NCBI RefSeq assembly: GCF_001592285.1
Contig: NZ_BCWQ01000013.1
Location: 107,340 to 171,339 of the forward strand
DNA: 64,000 nt
Direction: 5' to 3'
Source: Hydrogenophaga pseudoflava NBRC 102511
GTDB lineage: Bacteria > Pseudomonadota > Gammaproteobacteria > Burkholderiales > Burkholderiaceae_C
Shown here: one piece after another, positions 1 to 7,565 of the stretch
Layout of the letters: each line of letters opens with the position of its first letter
How positions within the stretch are numbered: position 1 is the first letter of the stretch
Notes under the pieces: generated by a model
Told to the model about the DNA's origin: nothing
The model's database searches: none
The model's input: only the letters and a program-made list of their open reading frames with translations
Made by a program: the position numbers and the translations under genes

Positions 1-1
1 C

Positions 2-364
2 ATGCGCGCCGACATCGCCGCCGCCCAGGCCACGCTGGCCGACATCACCGGCCAGGCGCCGCTGTTCTTCCGGCCCACCGCCGGCCTGCGCAACCCGTTT
101 CTGGACCCGGTGCTCGCGGCGCTGGACTTGCGGCTGGCGGCCTGGACGCGGCGCCCCTACGACACGCGCGACGGCCGGCCGGAGCAGGTGCTGGCGCGGC
201 TGACCCGCGGCCTGGGTGCCGGCGACATCCTCCTGATGCACGACGGCCACGCCGCGCTCACGCCCGATGGTCTGCCCGTCATCCTCTCGACCCTGCCGGT
301 ACTCCTGCAGACCCTGAGGGCACAGCGGCTGCGGCCGGTGACCCTGCAACAATCCCTGCAATGA
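2..364 (+). CDS. Polysaccharide deacetylase family protein (C-terminal part, cut by window edge)
   Basis: The last 120 residues of a NodB-type deacetylase; the 5' end lies outside the window, so the ATG at base 2 is probably internal. A PFFRPxxG-like stretch (FFRPTAG) followed by a late LLMHDG motif matches the barrel motifs of the polysaccharide deacetylase family, where they shape the active site and supply a catalytic His. The stop overlaps the next start as ATGA, so it is cotranscribed with the methyltransferase and the aryl-polyene genes behind it. The substrate is unknown; a carbohydrate or lipid-linked head group is possible. Family assignment is fairly secure, the role is inference. 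Confidence 0.7.
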   Translation: MRADIAAAQATLADITGQAPLFFRPTAGLRNPFLDPVLAALDLRLAAWTRRPYDTRDGRPEQVLARLTRGLGAGDILLMHDGHAALTPDGLPVILSTLPVLLQTLRAQRLRPVTLQQSLQ

Positions 365-1083
365 GCCAGACCTTCTTTCCTCTGCTGCTGGATGAGGCCA
401 CCAAGGGCTTCCGTTCCGGAGGGCCGTTCGCCCACCACTACGCCCGCGGCAAGCTGGGCACCGACCCGATCTTTCGCGAAATGCTGCGGCGCGGGCTGCT
501 GCCGGCCGGTGGCCGCCTGCTGGACCTCGGCTGCGGCCAGGGCAGCCTCTTCGCGTGGCTGCTGGCTGCCCGCCGGCTCCACGAACAGGGGCAGTGGCAG
601 GCCGACTGGCCGGCGCCGCCCCGGTTCCGCAGCATGCGGGGCGTCGAGCTGATGCAGAACGACGTCGACCGCGCGGCCCATACCTTCGGCCGCGACCACC
701 CGGTGGTGCGGGTGGAGCAGGGCGACATGAACGCGGTCGACTTCGGCCAGGTCGACGCGGTCACGATTCTCGATGCGCTGCACTACTTCGACCATGCCCA
801 GCAGACCAAGGTGCTCCAGCGCATCCACGCCGCACTGCCCGAAGGCGGCCTGTTCCTGACCCGCATCGGCGACGCCAGCGCCGGCCTGCCGTTCCATATC
901 TCCAACTGGGTCGACCACGTGGTCACCTTTGCCCGCGGCCACCGGCTGCCGCAGCTGTACTGCCGCTCGTTGGCCGACTGGACCGCGCTGCTGACGGACC
1001 TCGGCTTCGACGTGGAATCGGCCCCGATGAGCGAGGGCAAGCCCTTCGCCAATGTCATGCTGGTCTGCCGCAAGCACGGCTGA
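361..1083 (+). CDS. Class I SAM-dependent methyltransferase in the aryl-polyene operon
   Basis: A 240-residue protein with the Rossmann-fold SAM-binding motif LLDLGCGQG at about residues 53-61 and a later acidic strand (DAVTILDALHYF) typical of class I methyltransferases. Translationally coupled to the upstream deacetylase (ATGA) and 25 bp ahead of the ketosynthase. Aryl polyenes such as xanthomonadins often carry methoxy or methyl groups on the aryl ring, so O- or C-methylation of the polyene or its precursor is a reasonable guess, but the substrate cannot be read from the sequence. Confidence 0.8.
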   Translation: MSQTFFPLLLDEATKGFRSGGPFAHHYARGKLGTDPIFREMLRRGLLPAGGRLLDLGCGQGSLFAWLLAARRLHEQGQWQADWPAPPRFRSMRGVELMQNDVDRAAHTFGRDHPVVRVEQGDMNAVDFGQVDAVTILDALHYFDHAQQTKVLQRIHAALPEGGLFLTRIGDASAGLPFHISNWVDHVVTFARGHRLPQLYCRSLADWTALLTDLGFDVESAPMSEGKPFANVMLVCRKHG

Positions 1084-1108
1084 CGGCGGTTTTCCTACAC
1101 TGCGCCCC

Positions 1109-2299
1109 ATGACCCCGCTCGCGCTTTCCGCCTACACCCTCACCACCTGCCTCGGCCGCGGGATCGACGCCACCCGCGAGGCCCTGCGCGCCGAACGCTC
1201 GGCGCTGGCGCCGTGCGCCTTCGAAACGGTGCAACTCGACACCTGGATCGGCGAGGTCGCCGGCGTCGACGACCAGCGCCTGCCCGAGGCGCTGGCCCGC
1301 TACGACTGCCGCAACAACCGCCTCACGCTCATGGGTCTGGAAACCGACGGTTTTGGCGACCGCGTGCGCGAGGCCACCGCCCGATACGGCGCGGACCGCG
1401 TCGGCGTGTTCCTGGGCACCAGCACGGCCGGCATCCTGCAGACCGAGCTGGCCTACCGCCACCGCGATCCCGCCACCGGCGCGCTGCCCGACGACTTCCA
1501 CTACCGCACCACGCACAACGCGTTCTCGCTGGCCGAGTTCACGCGCGACCACTTCGGTCTCACCGGCATGGCGATGGCGATCTCCACCGCCTGCTCGTCC
1601 AGCGCCAAGGTGTTTGCCGCCGCCGCGCGCCAGCTGGCGCTGGGCACCATCGATGCGGCCATCGTCGGCGGTGTCGACACGCTGTGCCTGACCACGCTCT
1701 ACGGTTTCGCCTCGCTGCAGCTCACGTCGAAGAACCCCTGCCGGCCCTACGACGCGTCGCGCGACGGCATCTCCATCGGCGAGGGCGCGGCCTTCGCGCT
1801 GCTGGAGCGCAACACCGCACCGGTTTCGGGCACGGTGATGCTGCTGGGCGTGGGTGAATCGAGCGACGCGTACCACATGTCCTCGCCGCACCCCGAGGGC
1901 CTGGGTGCGCGCATGGCCATGGAGGCCGCGCTGCGCTCGGCCGGCCTCACACCCGGCGACATCGATTACATCAACCTGCACGGCACCGCCACGCCCGCCA
2001 ACGACGCGGCCGAGGGCAAGGCGGTGTCCGCGCTGTTCGGCGACACCGTGCCGGGCAACTCCACCAAGGGCTACATGGGCCACACGCTGGGCGCGGCCGG
2101 TGCCATCGAAGCCCTGATCTGTGCCATGGCGCTCACCGATGGCCGCCTGCCCGGCAGCCCGGGCACCGGCGCGCTTGATCCCTCGATCCCGATCCGCTAC
2201 CAGCTGCACGGCGAGGACCGGGCCTTGCGCCACGCGCTGAGCAACTCGTTCGGTTTTGGTGGCAGCAACTGCAGCCTGGTTCTGGGAGTCGCGGCATGA
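1109..2299 (+). CDS. Beta-ketoacyl-ACP synthase (aryl-polyene ketosynthase, left arm)
   Basis: A FabF-like condensing enzyme of 396 residues with the complete catalytic set: Cys in STACSSS at about 162, His in NLHGTATP at about 291, and His in KGYMGHTLGAAGA at about 325. It should elongate an ACP-bound aryl-polyene chain with malonyl-ACP. The start at 1109 is preferred over an upstream in-frame codon because it aligns with the N-terminus of the paralogue at 18330-19541 and leaves a short spacer after the methyltransferase. It overlaps the downstream chain-length-factor gene by 4 bp (ATGA), as expected for a KS-CLF pair such as ApeO/ApeC. Confidence 0.93.
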   Translation: MTPLALSAYTLTTCLGRGIDATREALRAERSALAPCAFETVQLDTWIGEVAGVDDQRLPEALARYDCRNNRLTLMGLETDGFGDRVREATARYGADRVGVFLGTSTAGILQTELAYRHRDPATGALPDDFHYRTTHNAFSLAEFTRDHFGLTGMAMAISTACSSSAKVFAAAARQLALGTIDAAIVGGVDTLCLTTLYGFASLQLTSKNPCRPYDASRDGISIGEGAAFALLERNTAPVSGTVMLLGVGESSDAYHMSSPHPEGLGARMAMEAALRSAGLTPGDIDYINLHGTATPANDAAEGKAVSALFGDTVPGNSTKGYMGHTLGAAGAIEALICAMALTDGRLPGSPGTGALDPSIPIRYQLHGEDRALRHALSNSFGFGGSNCSLVLGVAA

Positions 2300-3093
2300 G
2301 CACACCCTTGACCGCCTATGTCACCGGCATCGGCCTGATCGCCCCCGGGCTTCCCGATTGGTCCACCGCCGCCGCCGTGCTGCGCGGCGAACAGCCCCAC
2401 ATGCCCGCGCCCACCGTGCTGCCGGTGCCCGAGCTGCTGCCGGCGGCCGAGCGGCGCCGCGCCAGCCGCGTCATCAAGCTCTCGCTGGGTGTGGGCCTGG
2501 AGGCGGTGAAGCAGGCCGGGGCCGACGCATCCACGCTCGCGACGGTGTTTGCCGCTTCCGGTGCCGACGGCCACAACTGCCATGCGCTGTGTGAGCAGCT
2601 GGCGGGCGAAGACCGCCAGATCTCGCCGACGCGCTTCCACAACTCGGTGCACAACGCGGCCGCCGGCTACTGGGGCATCGCCACCCGCGCCATGGCACCG
2701 TGCCAGGTGATCGGTGCCTACGACGCCAGCTTTGGCGCCGGCCTGCTGGACGCGCTGGCACAGGTGGCGGTCGACGGGCAGCCGGTGCTGCTGATCGCCT
2801 ACGACAGCGAGTACCCCGAGCCGCTCCACGCCAAGCGCGACACGCCCGACTGCGGCGCGGTGGCGCTGCTGCTCTCGCCGCAGGCCGACGGCGCGCTGGG
2901 GCAGCTCACTGTGGCGCCGACCACCGAGGCCGCCGAACCCATGCCCGACGCCTCGCTGGAGGCGTTGCGCACATCGATCCCTGCCATGCGCGCGCTGCCG
3001 CTGCTGCGCCGCGTGGCGGCCGGGCAGGGCGGCGAGGCGGTGCTCGACTACCTCGCGCCCATGCAGCTGCAGGTGGGCTGGCAGCCATGCTGA
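2296..3093 (+). CDS. Beta-ketoacyl synthase-like chain-length factor (left arm)
   Basis: 265 residues, the size of ApeC-type chain-length factors (PF13723, ketoacyl-synthase N-terminal-like). It carries the family stretch SPTRFHNSVHNAAAGYW and lacks the catalytic Cys and His of true ketosynthases, so it should partner with the KS encoded just upstream rather than condense by itself. The start overlaps the KS stop (ATGA), and its own stop overlaps the dehydratase start, which favours stoichiometric production. One of two KS-CLF pairs in the locus. Confidence 0.88.
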   Translation: MSTPLTAYVTGIGLIAPGLPDWSTAAAVLRGEQPHMPAPTVLPVPELLPAAERRRASRVIKLSLGVGLEAVKQAGADASTLATVFAASGADGHNCHALCEQLAGEDRQISPTRFHNSVHNAAAGYWGIATRAMAPCQVIGAYDASFGAGLLDALAQVAVDGQPVLLIAYDSEYPEPLHAKRDTPDCGAVALLLSPQADGALGQLTVAPTTEAAEPMPDASLEALRTSIPAMRALPLLRRVAAGQGGEAVLDYLAPMQLQVGWQPC

Positions 3094-3533
3094 GCGCGTC
3101 GCTGGACCACGCCTGGATCGAGGCCCATGTGCCGCACAAGGGCACGATGTGCCTGCTGGAGCGCGTGGTCGAATGGAGCGATCAGCGCATCGTCTGCGAG
3201 GCCATCAGCCACACCGACCCGGCCAACCCGCTGCGCGACGCAGCCCGCCTGGGCGCCGCCACCGGCGTCGAATACGCGGCGCAGGCGATGGCGGTGCACG
3301 GCGCGCTGCTGGCACCGAGCGACGCGGCGCCGACCCAGGGCTACCTCACCAGCGTGCGCGGCCTGAGCCTGCACACCGACCGGCTCGACGACGCGGGCGG
3401 CCCGCTCACCGTCACGGCCGAGCGCCTCTCGGGCGACGCGCGCCTGATCCTCTACCAGTTCACCCTCCACTGCGGCGAGCGCTGCCTGCTCGAAGGCCGC
3501 GCGTCCGTGGTACTTGACGCCCAGTCCCTATGA
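3087..3533 (+). CDS. Hotdog-fold 3-hydroxyacyl-ACP dehydratase (ApeI/ApeP-like)
   Basis: A 148-residue single hotdog domain starting IEAHVPHKGTMCLLERVVEW, close to the PHR(G)xMLLL start of FabZ/ApeI-type dehydratases, with GVEYAAQAMAVHG in the central helix where these enzymes carry the catalytic Glu (E of VEYAAQ). It would remove water from 3-hydroxyacyl-ACP to create each conjugated double bond. The start at 3087 overlaps the CLF stop and the stop overlaps the ketoreductase start (ATGA), placing it in the KS-CLF-DH-KR block. Confidence 0.87.
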   Translation: MLSASLDHAWIEAHVPHKGTMCLLERVVEWSDQRIVCEAISHTDPANPLRDAARLGAATGVEYAAQAMAVHGALLAPSDAAPTQGYLTSVRGLSLHTDRLDDAGGPLTVTAERLSGDARLILYQFTLHCGERCLLEGRASVVLDAQSL

Positions 3534-4267
3534 ACACAGATAGCAAACGCCGCCGCGCCCTCGTCACCGGCGGCAGCGGCGGCATCGGCGCCGCCATCTG
3601 CGAACGCCTCGCAGCCGACGGCCACCACGTCATCGTGCACGCCAACCGCGGCCTTGAAAAGGCCCAGGCCCTGGTGGAAAAGATCCACGCGGCCGGTGGC
3701 AGCGCCGAGGCCGTGGCCTTCGATATCACCGACCGTGCCGCCACCGCCGCGGCGCTGGAGGCGCTGGTCGAGGCCGCGCCGATCCAGATCCTGGTCAACA
3801 ACGCCGGTATCCACGACGATGCGGTCTTTCCTGGCATGACCGGCGAGCAGTGGGACCGCGTGCTGGACGTCTCGCTCAACGGCTTCTTCAACGTCACCCA
3901 GCCGCTGACCATGCCGATGATGCGCACCCGCTGGGGCCGCATCGTCAGCGTGTCCTCGGTGGCGGCCGTGGCGGGCAACCGCGGGCAGGTCAACTACGCC
4001 GCCGCCAAGGGCGCGCTGCACGCGGCGAGCAAGTCGCTCGCGCTGGAACTGGCCAGCCGCGGCGTGACGGTCAACGTGGTCGCGCCTGGCCTGATCGCCA
4101 CCGGCATGATCGAGGGCACGTTCGACGCCGACGCCGTCAAGCGCATGGTCCCCATGCAGCGCGTCGGCCAGCCGGCCGAGGTGGCGCACCTGGTGGCCTT
4201 CCTGGCCTCCGACCAGGCGGGATACATCTCGGGACAGGTGATCTCGATCAATGGCGCGATGATCTGA
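3530..4267 (+). CDS. 3-oxoacyl-ACP reductase, SDR family (FabG-like, ApeQ type)
   Basis: A classical short-chain dehydrogenase of 245 residues: NADPH-binding TGGSGGIG at residues 13-20, NNAG at 90-93, catalytic Ser near 142 and YxxxK (Tyr156, Lys160). It reduces 3-ketoacyl-ACP to 3-hydroxyacyl-ACP. Placement directly after KS, CLF and dehydratase, with a 4-bp overlap, marks it as the dedicated ketoreductase of the aryl-polyene pathway rather than the housekeeping FabG, which normally sits in the fab cluster. Confidence 0.93.
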   Translation: MNTDSKRRRALVTGGSGGIGAAICERLAADGHHVIVHANRGLEKAQALVEKIHAAGGSAEAVAFDITDRAATAAALEALVEAAPIQILVNNAGIHDDAVFPGMTGEQWDRVLDVSLNGFFNVTQPLTMPMMRTRWGRIVSVSSVAAVAGNRGQVNYAAAKGALHAASKSLALELASRGVTVNVVAPGLIATGMIEGTFDADAVKRMVPMQRVGQPAEVAHLVAFLASDQAGYISGQVISINGAMI

Positions 4268-4290
4268 AGAAACCAAGGAGTGTCCGAGCC

Positions 4291-4791
4291 ATGGCCATAA
4301 AGAAGTGTTTGCTGACCCTGCCCGTCAACACCTGTGCGCTGGCCTTGGCGGCGTTGCTGACGGCCACTGCGGCGCACGCGCAGGATGCGGACACGGTGCA
4401 GAGCGCCGCCCAGGCCTGCATGCGGGCCTGGGGCAGCCAGCACCCGTTCACCGACACACCGCCGCTGCGCACCGTGTCGGGCGCGGTGCGGGTGCTGGGT
4501 CGCGGGTCTTCGGTGGCGGACCGCGAGGTCACCGACTACCCCGTGCTCGTGGTGGTGCAGCCGGGCGTGAACGTGCTGGGAGAGAGCGAGATGGAACTGC
4601 TCAACCCCAACGGCTGGTACTGCCTGCGCGCGGCGGTCAACGTGGGCGGCGGGCTGCGCATCAAGCTGCACTGCGACGCCCACATCTCCTCGGCCACCTC
4701 CGGCACCTCGGTGTTCGGCGACAACGCCGGACGCGGCGTGTCGGTGATGGGGGCGATCAGCGTCGAGCGCGTGGGCTGCGCGCGCAGCTGA
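4291..4791 (+). CDS. Secreted protein of unknown function at the end of the aryl-polyene left arm
   Basis: 166 residues; an AAGGAG ribosome-binding site lies about 12 bp before the ATG. The N-terminus has a typical Sec signal (KK, then a hydrophobic core, ending in TAAHAQ), so the mature protein of about 140 residues is periplasmic or secreted. It contains four Cys (ACMRAW, WYCLR, LHCDAH, GCARS) that could form disulfides and a glycine-rich C-terminal half. I do not recognise a family. It is cotranscribed with the polyene genes and is the last gene before the convergent insertion. Confidence 0.75.
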   Translation: MAIKKCLLTLPVNTCALALAALLTATAAHAQDADTVQSAAQACMRAWGSQHPFTDTPPLRTVSGAVRVLGRGSSVADREVTDYPVLVVVQPGVNVLGESEMELLNPNGWYCLRAAVNVGGGLRIKLHCDAHISSATSGTSVFGDNAGRGVSVMGAISVERVGCARS

Positions 4792-4816
4792 CCGGGGTGG
4801 CTTGAGAGCGCTCGGG

Positions 4817-6463
4817 CTACCGCGGCTCAGGGCGTTTGATGAACTGGGAGGCACCCGGGCGGACCGGCATGGGCTGCGGGGCACGCGGCACTTCCCGGGC
4901 GGCCACCTCGATCAGGGGCTGCCCCGGAGGGCGGACGCCGGGTGGCGGCACGGCGTATACCGGCGTGGCCTCCGGGTGATCGGGGGGCAAGGTCGTCGTT
5001 GCCTGATGGGTGGCTGACGACGGGTTGGCGGCGCAGGTGTCCTGAGCGGTCGATACGACGTGGCTTGAGGTGCTGTTCTTCGCCATCCCTCTTTGCGCTG
5101 CGGTCGAGTTGTTTGGCAGAGCCTGGCTGTGCGGCAAGCCACTCTGGAATCGTGTGTCGTTGGCCATGCCGAGCACCGAGCGCTGTCCGATGGCGGGGGA
5201 GCCATCGCCAAAACGTTGTGCTGTTGCCGCCTGTTGAGCGCCGATGTGTTGCATGGCCTGGTAGTTGAGGGTCTGATTGCCAGCCGTGAGCGAAGGCGCC
5301 GCCGACGTCGCATGGGCCGAAGGGCCGTACTGGCCTTGTTCCAATCGCTGCTCGTGGTTGGTGTGTTGCAAGGCTGTGCTTGATGGGCTTGCATTGGATG
5401 CGGGTGCCCCGGCACCGCCCCCTGGTTTTGCCATGGCATTCATGCCTTGTGCCGCGAGATGCATGGCGGCGCCGAAATAAGTCATGACGATGACGGGCGC
5501 CGCGGCGATCAGGGCAGTGAAGAAGGCCCCCATCATCGCCAGACGGGTCAGGCCGCCGCCCACGTCGATGGACGCATCCGCGCCGCTGACGTTTTCCGTG
5601 AGCACCGACACCAGGATCGCTCGCAACGTTCCCGGGTCCATCTGGTTCACCAGCATCGACAGGAAGACCCGGAAGCCGTATTGCGACATCGCCTGCAGCG
5701 CAATCACGGCGACGATGCTCAGCGCCGCCATCGCAAAGAAGATCGACAGCAGGTACTTCACCCTCTGCCAGAACAGCGCGTTGGTTTTCTCGAACAGGAT
5801 GAAGAACAGAAACACCGGCGACAGCATGATGCCGAACACAATCGCCACCCGCGCCATCAGCAGCAGTGACGCCGCGGCGACTGCTGGGCCGCCCTGACCC
5901 AGCCAGCCCGCGGTGAGCGTGTTGCTGCCGCCCAGGGTGGCGGCGTTGCCCAGGCCCTTGCCCGTTACGTCCTGCACGACAAGATCAATCAGCGCCGTCG
6001 CAGCGATGTTGAAGTCGATCAGATCGTCGATAGGTGTGCTTGTGCCGGTCAGGAAGGAGGCGATGGCCTCCTGGAAGCCCGTCACCTGCTCGGTGATCCA
6101 AGGGGTGTTGGCCAGCGTCAGAGAGATCAAGGACAAGATCAGCACGATCTTGGCCGCCTGGAAACCGAGTTCCAGGATGGGCGTGCGCATCGTGCCGTTG
6201 ATGATCTTGAACCCCTGCACCATGACCCACATCGTGACGAAGATCGACGACATCACGCCAATCACCTTGGCCAGCTCGCGGGCAGCCCCATGCTGGTAGA
6301 TGCCCTGCAACTGGTCCTCGATCACGTACTCGCGCAAGCGGCAATAGAAAGACGCGTCGTTCAACGCGTCCTGGTAATGCGTGGGCAAGCCGGAGAACAC
6401 CTCCGCCTGCTCCACGAAGCTGCTGATGAAGTTGGCTGCGTCCAGCGCCGTGCAATCTGCCAT
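4817..6463 (-). CDS. VirB6/TrbL-like type IV secretion inner-membrane protein (orphan)
   Basis: 548 residues. Residues about 70-350 contain five or more hydrophobic segments (for example VIGVMSSIFVTMWVMVQGFK and AAAPVIVMTYFGAAMHLAAQG), the layout of VirB6/TrbL channel proteins that help move substrates across the inner membrane. From about 350 to the end the protein is a low-complexity Ser/Ala/Gln/Pro-rich tail, probably soluble and disordered. A strong GGAGGAA site precedes the ATG. It is the last gene of the five-gene minus-strand block and lies 25 bp from the convergent aryl-polyene gene. No VirB4, VirB9, VirB10, VirB11 or VirD4 is in the window, so it would have to work with machinery encoded elsewhere. 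Confidence 0.75.
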   Translation of the reverse strand: MADCTALDAANFISSFVEQAEVFSGLPTHYQDALNDASFYCRLREYVIEDQLQGIYQHGAARELAKVIGVMSSIFVTMWVMVQGFKIINGTMRTPILELGFQAAKIVLILSLISLTLANTPWITEQVTGFQEAIASFLTGTSTPIDDLIDFNIAATALIDLVVQDVTGKGLGNAATLGGSNTLTAGWLGQGGPAVAAASLLLMARVAIVFGIMLSPVFLFFILFEKTNALFWQRVKYLLSIFFAMAALSIVAVIALQAMSQYGFRVFLSMLVNQMDPGTLRAILVSVLTENVSGADASIDVGGGLTRLAMMGAFFTALIAAAPVIVMTYFGAAMHLAAQGMNAMAKPGGGAGAPASNASPSSTALQHTNHEQRLEQGQYGPSAHATSAAPSLTAGNQTLNYQAMQHIGAQQAATAQRFGDGSPAIGQRSVLGMANDTRFQSGLPHSQALPNNSTAAQRGMAKNSTSSHVVSTAQDTCAANPSSATHQATTTLPPDHPEATPVYAVPPPGVRPPGQPLIEVAAREVPRAPQPMPVRPGASQFIKRPEPR

Positions 6464-6493
6464 GCTTCCTCCCCCGGGCGTTGTCGCCCCTGT

Positions 6494-7168
6494 TTATTGA
6501 TTCTCAAATGGGCTGTTCATGTTGATGACCCGGAAGGTGGGCGCCCTGGCGGCGGGCCGCTCGGCCCCAGCCTCGTCGTTGACCGGCGGCTTGCTTACCG
6601 TGGACTCCCTGGCCTCGTTCATCTGCACCGCATAGAGCTCATCGCGCTGTTTGTAGGCCTGCATCAGACCCTGCATGCGCGCCGCCTCGCCGAGCATCAG
6701 GGCCTGACGGGCCTGGATTTCGGTCTGGAAGCGCTGGAGTTTTCCAGCCTCGCTCTCGACACCGCGGGAATCGTCCAGCAGCTTCTTGATGGCGTCCAGA
6801 TGCTTGTTCATCTTGTCCAGATGAATGTCGTACTGCATCAGGGAATTGATTGCCAGTTTGCGCCGGCCGATGCAGGCATCAAAGTACTTGGCATTGACCT
6901 TGCGTTCGCCGCAGCTGGCCAGGGTTTTGATGTATTTCTCCTTTTCTTCGGCGGCGATTTCGAGTTCTTGGAAGGCTCTGCTGGTGGCTGCGAGGTCCTT
7001 TTGTATTTCTCCATCTTGAATGTTGTTTAATCCTCTGACTCGATTTATGCTTTCAAGTTGACGAATTGCCTCGGCGTCGTGTACTGCCCACTGAGCAAAC
7101 GCGGCTGGGTAAGCAGAAATCAATAAGAGTGTTAGAGCCAGTTGGTGTGAAAATCTGGTGGTCTTCAT
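6494..7168 (-). CDS. Periplasmic coiled-coil protein, VirB5/TrbJ-like
   Basis: 224 residues with a clear signal peptide (cleavage after AAFAQ or nearby) and a long helical, charged mature region (about residues 30-180), as in VirB5/TrbJ pilus-tip proteins of type IV secretion systems. Two Cys (SCGERK and DACIGRR) may form a disulfide. The N-terminal MKTTRFSHQLALTLLLIS portion and the pairing with a VirB6-like gene 30 bp downstream support the VirB5-like call, but similarity of helical proteins is weak evidence. The start codon overlaps the stop of the upstream lipoprotein gene by one base (TAATG). Confidence 0.55.
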   Translation of the reverse strand: MKTTRFSHQLALTLLLISAYPAAFAQWAVHDAEAIRQLESINRVRGLNNIQDGEIQKDLAATSRAFQELEIAAEEKEKYIKTLASCGERKVNAKYFDACIGRRKLAINSLMQYDIHLDKMNKHLDAIKKLLDDSRGVESEAGKLQRFQTEIQARQALMLGEAARMQGLMQAYKQRDELYAVQMNEARESTVSKPPVNDEAGAERPAARAPTFRVINMNSPFENQ

Positions 7169-7533
7169 TAGTATCCCCTGGTAATGCTTTCCCCATTAAT
7201 AATGCTCCAGGTTGCATCATTAATAAGAAAGTTGTCTGAGGTTGTTGAGCTGTCAGGTGCAAAGCTCACATATAGCTTTTCGGAGCCGTCCTCGTATTGG
7301 TAATGCGCGGTTGAGCTTCTTACTGGTGTTCTTGCAGTCAACTCATAAACCTGCTTCTTCGTCATCCCCGGCTGCAACCGGTCAAAAGCTTCACGCAGCG
7401 TCGGTGGCTCATCGCTGCCCCCGCCCCCGCCGCCACAAGCCGCCAGCCCAGCGCCCATCGTTGCGGCCAATGCCCATTGCCCCCATCTCCGGCGGGTGAT
7501 CGGGTTTTGACGGGTGGTATTTGATGTGTTCAC
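7168..7533 (-). CDS. Small lipoprotein with BamE/SmpA-like motif
   Basis: A GTG start at 7533 is chosen because AAGGAGG lies six bases upstream; this gives 121 residues. A short basic n-region and hydrophobic stretch end in the lipobox LAAC, followed by a glycine run, so it should be a lipid-anchored envelope protein. The phrase RLQPGMTKKQVYEL resembles the first helix of the SmpA/OmlA (BamE-like) fold. It sits between the phospholipase effector and the VirB5-like gene. It could be a second immunity protein, a VirB7-like T4SS lipoprotein or an unrelated envelope protein. Confidence 0.65.
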   Translation of the reverse strand: MNTSNTTRQNPITRRRWGQWALAATMGAGLAACGGGGGGSDEPPTLREAFDRLQPGMTKKQVYELTARTPVRSSTAHYQYEDGSEKLYVSFAPDSSTTSDNFLINDATWSIINGESITRGY

Positions 7534-7565
7534 GGGCTTCCTCCTTGGGGTGGTTGACAAGACAA

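Noticed and set aside
4792..4830. Imperfect inverted repeat at the convergence of the aryl-polyene arm and the VirB6-like gene, considered as a bidirectional terminator or insertion scar.
   Set aside because: Stem needs several G-U pairs and has no T-run on either side; no matching direct repeat was found near 9845-10097.
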